DNA of 64,000 nt from Ochotona curzoniae (lineage: Eukaryota; Chordata; Mammalia; Lagomorpha; Ochotonidae). The stretch is taken from contig NW_024465751.1 in the NCBI RefSeq assembly GCF_017591425.1, positions 4,960,001 through 5,024,000 on the forward strand, read 5' to 3'. A program made the position numbers and the translations under genes. The notes under the pieces are model-generated. The model was not told the origin of the DNA and ran no database searches. It saw only the letters and a program-made list of their open reading frames with translations. Positions 20,657 through 31,261 of this stretch are shown here, piece after piece (position 1 is the first letter of the stretch; every line of letters begins with the position of its first letter).

Positions 20657-23204
20657 GAAGATATTAATAGTAACACTAATATTACAACTAACAGCTAGCA
20701 TTGAGTAGCATTGAGTAGCAAGGAGTTTTCTGAGAAATTTGCATCCAGAGTTTAATTTAAGCTTCCAGTGATGACACAGAATATTTTTTTTAATTGCTCT
20801 TATTTTCGGCAGAAAGTTGAAGAGTGATTCATAGGATAAGCAATTTCCAAATATACAATGGGTTTCTAAATGTCACCTACTTTTTTTTCTGGCTAGATAT
20901 GAAACAAGGACAGATTAACAGGAGAAATGTGTTATGACTTTATTTAATCAAGATTTTTTATGACTCAGGAGCCCTCGGAGCCTTCAGACATAAAGATCTG
21001 AGGACTCGGAAAATATTGTCTAATTATATGCTTAAATTTGGCAAAAATGGCCATCCATGTGGTGCTAGGATTAGACAAAAGAGCATGACCCAACATTAGG
21101 AGGTGAAGAAAACCAGCAAGACCCATCCATTCAGATGCTTCTTGATCTTCTGTAGCATTCCTTCCTCCAGGGCATGGTCTTCCAGGAATCAGGATCCTTT
21201 GTGGACTATTAGGCCATGGATGGTTGGGAACTTCCTTATGAGCAGCTCTCAGCAAGGTAGAGACAGATGAGCGCTGTGTTTCTAGATCTTGTCTCTGGCA
21301 TGTGGGAAGGGCTTCTGCTCTTCTCATTCCTCACCTTGGGAACGATGAATTCTAGTTTCTATGGCTTGGCAGGTGGGGTGGGGGTGGGTGGGGGTGGTGA
21401 ACAGGAGACAAGATCAGAATAACCCTTTACAATTCAGCACAAAGTGCCATATTTTAGGGGTGTTGTATGCTCAGCCCCGAAACACACAAGAAGTATTAAT
21501 TATCATAATTGAGATTTGAAATTAGTTTGCAGTTGGAAACTCTTTCCAACTTAGATTCCTTTCTGTGACTAACTTTATCAAAAATTCGATAACCAACTAA
21601 GCTTGCCCAATTGATCCTTTTGCACTCCCAATGTAAAGATTTATCCTCCCCAAGCTGCAAATTTGCTTGGATTTATGTATGTATATCCTTTTCCTCTGAA
21701 CAGCAGTGTACAATGATGATGCTGAGCCCATGGCTGGTGAAACAAAGCCCACAACCCTGAAGCAGAAGTTACTTTCAGTTTATATGGAAGGTAATGAGAC
21801 CTGCCTTGTGTACTGCTTTTGTTTCTCTTGACTGAACAATAGCTGCACTGAGGATGTGTTCTGCTTAAAGCTAAAACAAAATGCTGAAAGTTCTGTTTTT
21901 CCATCTGGGACGCTTCTGAAGGAAGTTTGGTACCCCCTCCAAATTTACTTAGTTTGTTAACGAATACTCAAGCAGTCAATCACAGCGTCAATAAATGATT
22001 ATGTGGGGAAAGTGGGAGCTCATTAATTATTTTTTAAAAAGCTGAAATCCTCTTACTAGTGAAGAGGAAGGGAGTCAGCAAGAATTTGGCTGTTTTCATG
22101 TTTCTCACAGGCATGGTTCATTTTGGTGGGACGTGCAGATCGCTTGAGCTCCGTCGTGCTCTTCGGCCCTACAGTCAGTTGCATTCAGAATCTGGCCCAC
22201 AGATTGGAAATAGAAGGGAAAATGATGCTGGACATGGAATAGTTCAAAAGAAAAGATGTTTTCAGTTTTCATTTCTTTGTCTTCCAGGAGCCTCACTCTC
22301 TTGTTTTACAACTGCGTCGAATGAATCCTCAACGCATCTTTGCAACCACATTCCCACTTTCTGTCTTTGCCTCACTTGAGAGCTTTTCTACTTTCTACCT
22401 CAGGGTTGGCTAATGTTATTCAGAAGGATGTGGAAAAATGCGAAAAGGAGGAAAAATGAACAGGAGAGATTGAAGAAGAATGAATGGAAGGGAAGAAGGA
22501 AGAAAATACAGGTATAATAGTTACTTTTAGGTTTCAGTTTGATGGATTAAGGCAAGTCTACAAACCCAGAAAAGTGTTATTATAGGTATGTGTTTGAGGG
22601 TGTTTCTATATGAGATTGGTGTGAGACTGAGTGGACAGTTGGAAAGGCTTCATCTTATTCTGAGTGGACCCCATCAATGGGCTGAAATCTGGGGATTAAC
22701 AAAAACAGAAGGCATATTACTCTCTCACTGTGGCAGCTGGTCCAAGGCCATATTCAAATTCCTTGCCTTAGACATTAAAGCACCAGACTTGCTGGCCTTC
22801 AGATGGTGGGACTTACACAAGGTGCCTTCCTGTTTCTGAGGCTTCAGCACAAAGAGTTTGAACAGAGTGAGAACCTTAGCGCCGCTGGTTCTGAAGCCTT
22901 GGCCTTGGGCTGCACCACACTCTCATTAGCATCTCGGGGTCTCCAGCCCTCACTTCTCAGCTGGCGTGATGATGTGAGCCAGCTGCCCTACAAAATCCCC
23001 TTTATATATCTACACATATACCTTACCACTTTATACAAAGCTGATTGAAAATGGGAGAAAGAAAAGAGAAGAAAGGTCGAAGAAAGGGAAAAAAAGAAAG
23101 AAAAGCATTGATAAGGAAAAATGCTTTTTAATATAAAAACAAACAGTAAAATAAATCTATATCTTAGAAATTCTGTGTAAAATTACTCATTTTGTTCTCA
23201 AAAG
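20657..23204. other. Unassigned sequence, possible old LTR material
   Basis: About 2.5 kb without SINE or L1. Open frames (20965-21327 minus, 21641-21904 minus, 22059-22379 plus) resemble no family I know. The text at 20930-21480 has a repeat-like feel but I cannot name it. It holds a short tandem GCATTGAGTA x2 (20698-20717), a G-quadruplex motif (21375-21394) and purine-rich tracts (22431-22515, 23048-23106). Confidence 0.4.
21375..21394 (+). other. G-quadruplex motif
   Basis: GGGGTGGGGGTGGGTGGGGG: four G runs of 3-5 bases separated by single T loops, a layout that strongly favours a parallel quadruplex. Confidence 0.8.
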
Positions 23205-23508
23205 CAGATGCAGAAGAGAAGTCATTGGCTACAATGCTAATCACCTGCCTGTAGCGCCAGCATTACATAGGGCTGCTCTGCTTTTGATCCAGCTCCTTCT
23301 AGTGGCCTGGGAATGTAGCAGAGGTTGGCTCATGTCCTTGGGCCCCTGAGTGCATGTTTGAGACCTAGAAGCACTGGCTCCTGGCTTTGAACTGACCTAG
23401 CTGTGGCTATTTTAACCAGTTACATGTGAAACGGTGCGTAGACGATCTTTCTTTTCTTTCCATAACTGCCTTTCCAATAAAAACAGATGTCTTTTTTTTT
23501 TTTTTAAT
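23205..23508 (+). mobile_element. Old C-type SINE
   Basis: Plus orientation: AATGCTAATCACCTGCCTGT head, GATCCAGCTCCTTCTAGTGG, CTCCTGGCTTTGAACTGACC and tail CTGCCTTTCCAATAAAAACA with a poly(T)-interrupted end. Diverged rabbit-like type. Confidence 0.75.
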
Positions 23509-24584
23509 GACCCAATGCCAACTCTACCTTCTCTTGGCTGGTTGTGTTTATTATTTTACCATCTCAAGTATGTTCCCTTTTGATCATGGTCTTTCATTAT
23601 GCAAGTATTTATTGCTGGTCCTGAGAGTGGAAGACATCGTGCTAATCTCTGTTCAAGGTTAAATGATTTAGATGAGACATGCTCACTCACCTGAGGAAAT
23701 TTGCAAACTGTGAGCACAGTAAGAGAAGTGAAAAAGCTGTGACTGATAGCCTGCAGTGAATCAAGTGTCATATGAAAAATACACTCCATTCCAACGCCTC
23801 ATCAGAGAGGTGGTATTACCTTAAGATTTGGAGCTTTTCTGTTGCTGTCTTGGCCGCTGAGGCTCTGGTTAGCTTTGACAATGAGCCTTATTTTAAAAAG
23901 AAAAGTTTGTGTTTTATTTTCATTTGCTGTGGATTTGGAAGTTTTTTTTCATAGCAAGGTTGAGGAAATTGGCTTGGTTAAAAGTTATGCCCCTTTTTAA
24001 AACACAGAAAATTTTCAAATTTTTAAGATCTTGCAGATAATGTATTTTAGGTGTTCTGAGGAAGATGGATTAGAGGGTGTTTCAAATCAAAGAGGGAAGG
24101 ACTTCCTTGGTATGGCAGAAAATTTCCCACGTAAACACTTTATGGCTGTTCTTCGTATTCCTGAAACCCGAAAGGACAGGCTGAGGATCTGTGGCAGAAT
24201 AGTCACTGCTGGAGAATTTAATGCCTAGCCCAGGCAAGAATTAGTAGTGATGTCTTATGTTTGCACAGTGCGACATGCAAAGCACTTTGTCCTAACAGTG
24301 AGATTTCACAGTACTCCAGAGGCCAATTGGAGCACAAGAGATGGGGAAGGAGGTTACTGGGATTTAACTTGGGTCCTGTGTTTCAGAATAGCACAGACTC
24401 TTGAGGTAAATATAGCAGCCTGTATGAACACTGGAAATTCAAATGCTATATCAGCCTTCAGGAGTCAAATGACTGATGCCAAAGAGGACTTGGGGTAGGA
24501 CCCCTCAGTACAAGGATGCCAATCATAAGTGCTAGTAATGGTCAACATTTTCTCACTGCTTTTAAATGCTAAGAAGAATGCCAA
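23509..24584. other. Unassigned sequence
   Basis: No gene. The part 24230-24430 has weak MIR-like character (AAAGCACTTTGTCCTAACAG, GGATTTAACTTGGGTC) but I would not call it. Confidence 0.4.
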
Positions 24585-24745
24585 CACCTAATTGGACCTA
24601 ACAAAATGCTTGGAATGTGTTTACTACAGTTAACATTTTACCGAAGAGGAATTCTGAGACCTAGTGGGTTAAGTCCTCGGCCCAAGATTATACTACCTGT
24701 GTTTCTTAACTCCAAATTCCATGCTCTTGAGCACTAGGCTGTGAT
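24585..24745 (-). mobile_element. MIR SINE
   Basis: ATTTTACCGAAGAGGAATTC, GGTTAAGTCCTCGGCCCAAG and CCATGCTCTTGAGCACTAGG match the minus-orientation MIR order up to the tRNA-like head. Confidence 0.75.
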
Positions 24746-25114
24746 AACTTGGATCTTTCAATCCCAGAGACCATAAAGCACGTAAAACCTCAGATGTATT
24801 GGGCACTGTGTATCTGATGTGGAACAGTGTTCCGATCCTGCTTGTAAGGAGGTGCTTCCCAGGGGAAATCAGCTAAGACCCCGTGGAAGGGCAGCAAGTA
24901 TATTTGATGCTGTGGCAAAAGTGAAGGTAGAAGCTGGTAAGACACTCGGAAGAGTGCAGTATGGCTTTTCAAAGGAAAGTACAAGGACATTTAATTCGAG
25001 ATCCAGCCTCTTAAAATATTTTAAAATTTATAATAAGAGGTAACATTTAAATTACATCTTTGATAGTGTCTGGAAATTTTCTGAAAGTTGGAAAATGCCT
25101 TCTTAAACATAATC
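24746..25114. other. Unassigned sequence
   Basis: Nothing recognised. The frames at 24790-24990 and 24819-25043 overlap on opposite strands and look like chance. Confidence 0.35.
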
Positions 25115-25245
25115 AGCCTATCCAGTGATTCTTAAAACCAAATGAATAAATAATCTAGGAAATTTATTATGAAAGAAAACTGTAGCTTTTGACACCAAGT
25201 ATTGTAATTCAGTAGATCTGGAGCTTTGTGGGGAGCTTGTGTTCC
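25115..25245 (+). mobile_element. hAT-Charlie type nonautonomous element (MER5/MER20-like)
   Basis: It begins CCAGTGATTCTTAAAACC and contains GTAATTCAGTAGATCTGGAG and GGGGAGCTTGTG, as in MER5/MER20-type elements. The right terminal repeat is not clear because a GATA microsatellite follows. Confidence 0.5.
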
Positions 25246-25251
25246 CCTCCA

Positions 25252-25285
25252 TATATCTATCTAGAGAGATAGATAGATAGATATC
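25252..25285. repeat. GATA/TATC palindromic microsatellite
   Basis: ATATCTATCT is followed by AGATAGATAGATAGATAT, giving (GATA)n with an inverted short (TATC)n arm that can fold back. Confidence 0.85.
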
Positions 25286-25827
25286 AACTAGGATTCTATA
25301 AATGGATTGGAAAGCTAACTTGTAATGCATAGTATATCAATATTTATTTATTTTTAAAAAGCAGAGAATCTTTTAAAAGTGAGTAAATATTACTTTGAAT
25401 TTTTGAAGAAACTGATGGATTCATTGGAGTGGGGGATTTGACAGATAACGTGTGGGCTGAATTATGGAAGCCCTGGGATTGTTGCAGATATTGAAGTGTT
25501 AGCTGAATTCTAAGGCAGAATGACACCTTCGTCACGTGGGATTTTTAGGGAGACAGGGCAGGTAGGAGTGTAGAAGTGTAGAGAAAAATTCAAACTGGAA
25601 GAAGACCAACCAAACATACAAGAAATTACTCGAATAGTCTGATGAGAAGAGTGTTCCATAAGGCAGTGAGATTGGAGGAAAAGGGATATATTTGGAAAAC
25701 TCTCATAAAAAGGAAAAGGGATTATTGCATTACTAATTGTTTCAGTTTATTTTTGATAGTTATAACGTTTCCTTTCATTATTAGTTCATACTCCATATGG
25801 ACTACTTTTATTGGGTAAAAAGCTTGG
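25286..25827. other. Unassigned sequence
   Basis: Nothing recognised in this 540-bp stretch. Confidence 0.35.
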
Positions 25828-25939
25828 CTGTGTGCTTTTTTTTAAAGGTTTATTTTATTTTTATTGGAAAGTCAGATATACAGAGAGGAGGAGAGTCGGA
25901 GAGGAAGATCTTCCGTCTGTTGATTCACTCCTGTGTGCT
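25828..25939 (-). mobile_element. 5'-truncated CSINE with 9-bp target duplication
   Basis: Only the 3' quarter of a CSINE in minus orientation is present (TTTATTTTATTTTTATTGGA, AGATATACAGAGAGGAGG, TCTTCCGTCTGTTGATTCAC). CTGTGTGCT flanks it at 25828-25836 and 25931-25939, so it was truncated at insertion, not by later deletion. It lies at the edge of a MIR. Confidence 0.8.
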
Positions 25940-26110
25940 GTTTAAGAGCTGTACAGTGCCTATCCATTCATTCTTCACAGTTACTCTGTCGGGTCAGTGT
26001 AACCGACTTATCTCGAAGTTGAGGAAGTGAAGCAGAAGGAGACTGAGTGACTAGTAATGGAGGTGGGATTGAAATTGAAGTCGTTTAGCTCAAAGTCTAC
26101 ATGTGAAGCA
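25931..26110 (-). mobile_element. MIR SINE
   Basis: GAAGTTGAGGAAGTGAAGCA, GACTGAGTGACTAGTAATGG and GGTGGGATTGAAATTGAAGT follow the minus-orientation MIR order (GAGGAAACTGAGGCACAGAG, GCTAGTAAGTGGCAGAG, GGGATTTGAACCC). Confidence 0.65.
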
Positions 26111-26194
26111 TGCTACTAACATTTCTCTCATGACATATGTGGAATGGAAACTAGAGTGCACCAATGAATTTAAAACCAGATTTTTGCAAATTTG

Positions 26195-27190
26195 ATTGAT
26201 AATGTAGAGAAACAGACAGACCCTCATACTTTTCTTTTGGGTGTGTAAATTGAAGCAGCTTCTTTGAACAGCTAAATAACAGCTGATGCCTTAAAGCTCA
26301 GGCTCGCATGCTCCTAAATGTGACTCAGCATTCTCATTCCCTGGTACATTCCCAAGAGAGAGGAATGCTTATGTCTACTAAAAGACATGAACAAAAGTAT
26401 GGACAGTAGCTTTTGAAAAATAATGGCTCCCAAATGGAAACAATTTACATAAGTAGATAAAGAGTAAGTGAATTGTACTGTGTTCATATAATAATATACT
26501 ACACATTAAAGCAGAGGACAGCTACAAAGTCTTGGTCCCCTGTACCCACATAGGAAACTGGGAAGAAGCTCATGGCTTCCTGCTTTGGAACAGCTCAACT
26601 GTGGCTGTTGTGGCTGTTTGAAGAGTTAACCATTGGAAGGAAATCTTTATATTACCCCATCTCTTTCTCTGCAGCTCTGAATTTCAAGTAAAAAACAAAT
26701 AGATCTTTTTTTAAAGTGAAAACAAACTGTATCATGGAAAATAATAATAAAAATATAAAAAATAATATATTGTACATCAATATAAACTGTCGCTATACTC
26801 AATAATGGTATGAAGCACTTTTCCAGATATAATGTTGGGCGAAATAAGTCAGACTAAAAGAATAAAATCTGTATGATTCAACTCCTAACATTCATGAATA
26901 GGACTTTCCTTCTATGATAGGAGTCAAAAGGAAGTTAGGTACCTGGGTATAGGTGTGTGAGTGTATGTGTGTCTGCTCATGTCTTATGTCTGGATGTGTA
27001 TTTGTGTGTAAGCTCATGTCTGTGTGTATGGCGGCGTCACTGAAGGGGAGTTTCCGCATTTCAGAAAATCTTCGTTTGTTTGAATTAAATAGTGGCTATC
27101 TAAGTTGAGATTGACTTAACCATTGATGTGAACTGTTAAGACTCTATGAATTGTGTATATATCCTGTACCTGAAGCAACAAATTAAAAGC
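26195..27190 (+). mobile_element. Old L1 3' end, sense, split by a SINE
   Basis: AGACCCTCATACTTTTC, GGTACATTCCCAAGAGAGAG, GGAAACAATTTACATAAGTA, then after the SINE GTTGGGCGAAATAAGTCAGA and TATGATTCAACTCCTAACAT follow the L1 ORF2 end and 3' UTR order. Ends near ATTGTGTATATATCCTGTAC. Old L1M-type by divergence. A TG-rich stretch lies at 26955-27030. Confidence 0.7.
26522..26715 (+). mobile_element. 5'-truncated CSINE within L1
   Basis: Starts mid-element at TTGGTCCCCTGTACCCACAT and runs through GGAAGAAGCTCATGGCTTCC to a tail ACAAATAGATCTTTTTTTAA. Plus orientation, diverged. Confidence 0.75.
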
Positions 27191-27894
27191 AAAATAATTT
27201 GATGACTATGTCTTTGTAAACTAGACATTAGTGAAATTTAATTCAACAAGAAGGAATTCTTTGTCGTCACTGTCTCATTTGATTCTTTGCTCTCCCCGAA
27301 GACTGCAGATGGTTCTGTCTGTAGAGTTCCACGGCATCAAATAGCGCACAGGTTCAGAAGTGAAGAAACAGAGTTGGCACTAAATTTTCAAATAAGAATA
27401 TCTAAACACAGAAGCAGGTTTCTTCTTTTTGAAATAGCTATGTGGGTAGATTTCCCTCATTACCATAGCCTACAGTCGATCAGGCAATTTTGGTTGGCCC
27501 GAGGGTGATGGATGGGATTGAGAAAAGCATCCAAGATCGGAGTCAGCGTTTCATGATCTGCCCCAAGCCACACTCTCCGGCACTAAATCAGTAAAAATCA
27601 CTCACAGATTTTTGGATTTTCTTTCAGAAATTAGAATTTTTATGAACCTCCCAGACAGACACAAACAAAAAAGCTTGACATTGGGTTCAGGAACATCTTG
27701 CAAATAACAATTCTCATTGTTGAGATTTATCCTGGCTTGTGAGTAAACGATTTCACAGCTTGACACGATGTATGTAGCTATATATTGACTTGGCGCTGAG
27801 ACAACCTCAAGTTTTGTTTCCTTGTGCAGAAAATTTGGATGATAAAGCTGCTAGAGCCAGGAATGCTTGAGGCTTGTGCTTTGCAGCAGCTACT
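27191..27894. other. Unassigned sequence
   Basis: No gene recognised. The part 27240-27390 has weak MIR-like features only. Confidence 0.35.
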
Positions 27895-27920
27895 GGGGGG
27901 TGGGGGGAGGGTGGGAGGGG
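27895..27920 (+). other. Strong G-quadruplex motif
   Basis: Runs of 6, 6, 3, 3 and 4 G separated by single bases (T, A, T, A) over 26 bp. Five G runs with one-base loops make this one of the most stable quadruplex layouts. Confidence 0.85.
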
Positions 27921-27984
27921 ATAAGTTGGAATTCTGTCTAGTAACTTAAACATTTCACATCTTTCTTACTTCCTTTTTACATAA

Positions 27985-28145
27985 GATGCTTCACGATTGT
28001 GCTTCAGCAAAAGCACACTCAGGATTTTCATGTGTATTGACCATTCACTCTACTTCCCATCTTGTAGATGAGAAACTGAGTTTTCTAAGTTACCATAATA
28101 CTCTGTTCTAGCAAAGGCAGATTTTGAATCAATATATTCTGACCT
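27985..28145 (-). mobile_element. MIR SINE
   Basis: CCCATCTTGTAGATGAGAAA, CTGAGTTTTCTAAGTTACCA and AGGCAGATTTTGAATC match the minus-orientation MIR core. Confidence 0.65.
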
Positions 28146-28204
28146 TGGGAAAAAAAAAAGCTTGAAGTTTCCACTTGCAGTAGCTTCTTATAAAATAAAG
28201 TAAT

Positions 28205-28325
28205 AACATGTTCTGTCTAATCATCTTTCTGCTATCAACAGGATATATGACCTTGGGGTAATTATTTCATTGCTTTAACTTTAGTCTCTTGATTTGAAGA
28301 ATAAATCAGTTGCATTAGTACGTCT
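28205..28325 (+). mobile_element. MIR SINE
   Basis: GATATATGACCTTGGGGTAA, TTTAACTTTAGTCTCTTGAT and GAATAAATCAGTTGCATTAG follow the plus-orientation MIR order. It lies close to an oppositely oriented MIR. Confidence 0.6.
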
Positions 28326-29369
28326 CTCTAAAATGTTGTTGGTTTGTACCTACCATACTTAGCTCTAGGAATGTGTCCTTTCCTATTTCCTGTCATGACA
28401 CAAAAAGGACCACATTAAAGCCAAAGACGTTTTATTTGAACTAGAAATCTGCTGGGAAACTGTAATTCAAACCATTCAATCTATTCTTTTCTCTAATAAG
28501 ATTATTTAGAAGTGCCCAGCCTCACAGACTTGTGATGAAAGGCCAGAGCTGTGTAACCAAGGCCAGACTTTAAAAATACAGCTTAATTGAAATGTATAAT
28601 GTGCCAAATGACTGGAGAGTGTTTAGACATACAAAACCTGAGTGTTTTAGAGAATTGAATAAATGAATATTCCAGTGGGAGGAAACATGGTGATTTAGCT
28701 TATGTAAAATGGAAGAAAAGGAGTGTTGAGCTTGTACTGACTCATGGTTTCGTATTTTTCATGACCATCCCCGCAGCCTCCAGCCCTTTCCATCCTGGGT
28801 CTCCGTGCTTTGCTGTGGAATTGTGAAGGTGTTGGGCAGTTAACTGAGTGGGCTAGTGCCCATGCACATTTGGCACTGGGGATGTTTTTCTTATTTGTGC
28901 CAGTGCTGTGTAGGTGTGAATCACAGCTGCCTGCTTCACACCCTTGGAATGGTAACCAGGAGTGAACTACAGACAAACCCCTGATACTTTTTTCTTTAGA
29001 AATGCCAGAAATTATATCGTTTTTTCTACCTTATCTAGTTCTGTTTATGCAAAATAGGACAAAGTTGGCCTTTCAAAATTTTCAGGTTCATTTAGCAAGT
29101 ACTAAATGGATGTTTTCTGTATACTGCCAGTGCTAGATTGCGTGATGTATCTATCATGTCAGAACTCAATTCTATTATGACTGATAGTCTAATAAAAATA
29201 AAACAATGATTGCACCTCACAGATACCATCAAGTAGTATAAATCAACACAGTGTTTCTGATCACGGACTCTCTCAGCATAGGAGAGAAGTGCTTACATGG
29301 GAGGGTGTGGTTCCCTAAGCCCCACAAGGGCCAGCGCCTTTAATCCTCCTGCCTTGGAAAATCTCCCTC
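28326..29369. other. Unassigned sequence
   Basis: No gene or repeat recognised with confidence. The stretch 28740-28960 is less AT-rich than its surroundings. Confidence 0.4.
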
Positions 29370-29505
29370 CCAGTTATGGTGCAAGGTATTTTACACAGTT
29401 CTGCTTATGTGATACCCACAATAGCCTTAGGAATTGGATCTTTCTCATTCTCACTAACGTGCAAGCTCAGAAACGGTCAAATTTGTTATCTAAAGAAACC
29501 AAGAG
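29370..29505 (-). mobile_element. MIR SINE
   Basis: AAGGTATTTTACACAGTTCT, ATACCCACAATAGCCTTAGG and GTGCAAGCTCAGAAACGGTC are consistent with a minus-orientation MIR. Confidence 0.55.
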
Positions 29506-29552
29506 ATTGGATTGGAATTATCACACAAATATCCTTGGTCCAAAAGTCATAT

Positions 29553-29929
29553 AAAAACTTATACACCTGGACCCAGCGCCGTGGCCTAGTGGCTAAAGTC
29601 CTCACCTTGAACGCCCCGGGACCCCATATGGGCACTGATTCTAAACCTGGCAGCCCCACTTCCCATCCAGCTCCTTGCTTGTAGCCTAGGAAAGCAGTCG
29701 AGGATGGCCCAAAGCTTTGGGACCCTGCACCTATGTGGGAGACCTGGAGGAAGCTCCTGGCTTCTGGCTCCGGATCGCCGCAGCACCCGCCATTGTGCTC
29801 ACTTGGGGATTGAATCATCTGACGGAAGATCTTCCTCTCTGCCTCTCTGTCTCTCCGCCTCTCTGTATATCTGACTTTGTAATGAAAATAAACAAATCTT
29901 TAAAAAAAAGTTAAAAAAACTTACACACC
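29553..29929 (+). mobile_element. Young CSINE with 15-bp target duplication
   Basis: Near-consensus plus copy (about 29568-29909): ACCCAGCGCCGTGGCCTAGT, CCCATATGGGCACTGATT, CTCACTTGGGGATTGAATCA, tail AATAAACAAATC plus poly(A). Flanks AAAAACTTATACACC (29553-29567) and AAAAACTTACACACC (29915-29929) differ at one base. Confidence 0.95.
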
Positions 29930-31059
29930 AGAATGAACTGTCTCTGGAGACTTCAAATAATAATAAAAATAAAAATTTCTCAGGGAAAAATGATTTCAAT
30001 ATTGCACAGGAGAATTTTTAGAACCCTTTCAGGTGTGGAAAGAATGAATCATGAACCCACGCAACCAATAGCTGAGAACTGTGGAAATACATTTCTTGAA
30101 GCTGTTTTTGTTCTCCGCCCTTTCATTTACTATGAGAAGTACCATTAAAAGTGTCTCCCTTCAAAAAGTTATTTGGCTTTCCATGAATGAAAAGAAACAG
30201 CTCATGATTCCCAAGATGTCAGGCAATTTATAGAAAATAAATAGCAATGTAATTCTAACACTCATTACCAGAATTTAAAATAGCACTTTCTTGAATGGCA
30301 GCAAATTCTTGAATCAGCACAAGAAGCAATAAGTGGGTGGATGGGATGTGTGTGAAGAATTCTAATCATAAAATATCTATTGTTAAAGAAACTGAAGTTC
30401 TATAAATGCCAGCTATTGACATTCATTGGCCACTGGTGCTCAGGATCTGGAATGTACATTGCAGTGCAACAATGAAAACTCCGCGTTTCGCTTTCCATCT
30501 TAATGTCCTCTCCCGTTCAGTAAACCTCAACCAACATGTGGAACCATCACTTTGCCTATTATAAACTGTCGTAAATCAGCGACTGGTTGACCAAACCTGG
30601 CATCTCTCAGTGTGTGAGAATGACTGCTACTCTCCATGAATTCAATCAGCGAAATATTTTCTTATGAGAAATACTGAGTTTGATCTAACAATCCGTAAGT
30701 CTGACTTTGAGGACATGTATAACTTCTCCTTGCCCGTCTTCCTGTCAGTGATGAAGGGGGAGATGGAGAGTAGGGCCGACCACTTTCTTGCAATCCAGAG
30801 AGAACTGAGTGAAGTGATGCATGGCCATGGCAGATGCTCTATTTTGATTGTCCCTTTCCCTTCATAATTAGCTATGCCCTTTGTTAAAAATAAATGGTAA
30901 TCCACTTGTAAGTGAACTTATATGTGGAGTAGGTAATATAAAACAGAAAGTGCTGATTGGTTACTCAGAGATGCATTTTCAAATAAGTTCCCTTAGAATA
31001 TGAAAAATTATTAGTTCAGTTGGTTTATATTTGCATGTTCAAGATTTACACAAAAATCA
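29930..31059. other. Unassigned; candidate conserved block at 30400-30880
   Basis: No repeat recognised. The part at 30400-30880 has several CpGs, balanced composition and a 67-codon plus frame (30664-30867, including FEDMYNFSLPVFLSVMKGEM) with no known family. It has the look of a conserved element, but this is only an impression. Confidence 0.3.
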
Positions 31060-31150
31060 GATTTTATTGGATAAGAAAATGGAGATAATGTCTGTAAACT
31101 ATCTAGAACAAAATCAGATATAGTAGTTGTTCAATAAGAAGCATGTTTTT
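31060..31150 (+). mobile_element. MIR SINE fragment
   Basis: GGATAAGAAAATGGAGATAA, then AGTAGTTGTTCAATAAGAAG, matches the second half of MIR in plus orientation. Confidence 0.5.
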
Positions 31151-31261
31151 CATAACATTTTATTTACATAGGGCAACATTTCAAAATATAAACTTAAGAG
31201 CACCCCATCCCACCCTTCTTCCTGTCCACATATGCCATCCACTTTCATCTTTCCTTATATC

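Noticed and set aside
20965..21327. 120-codon minus frame
   Set aside because: No family recognised, surrounding text looks like old repeat material.
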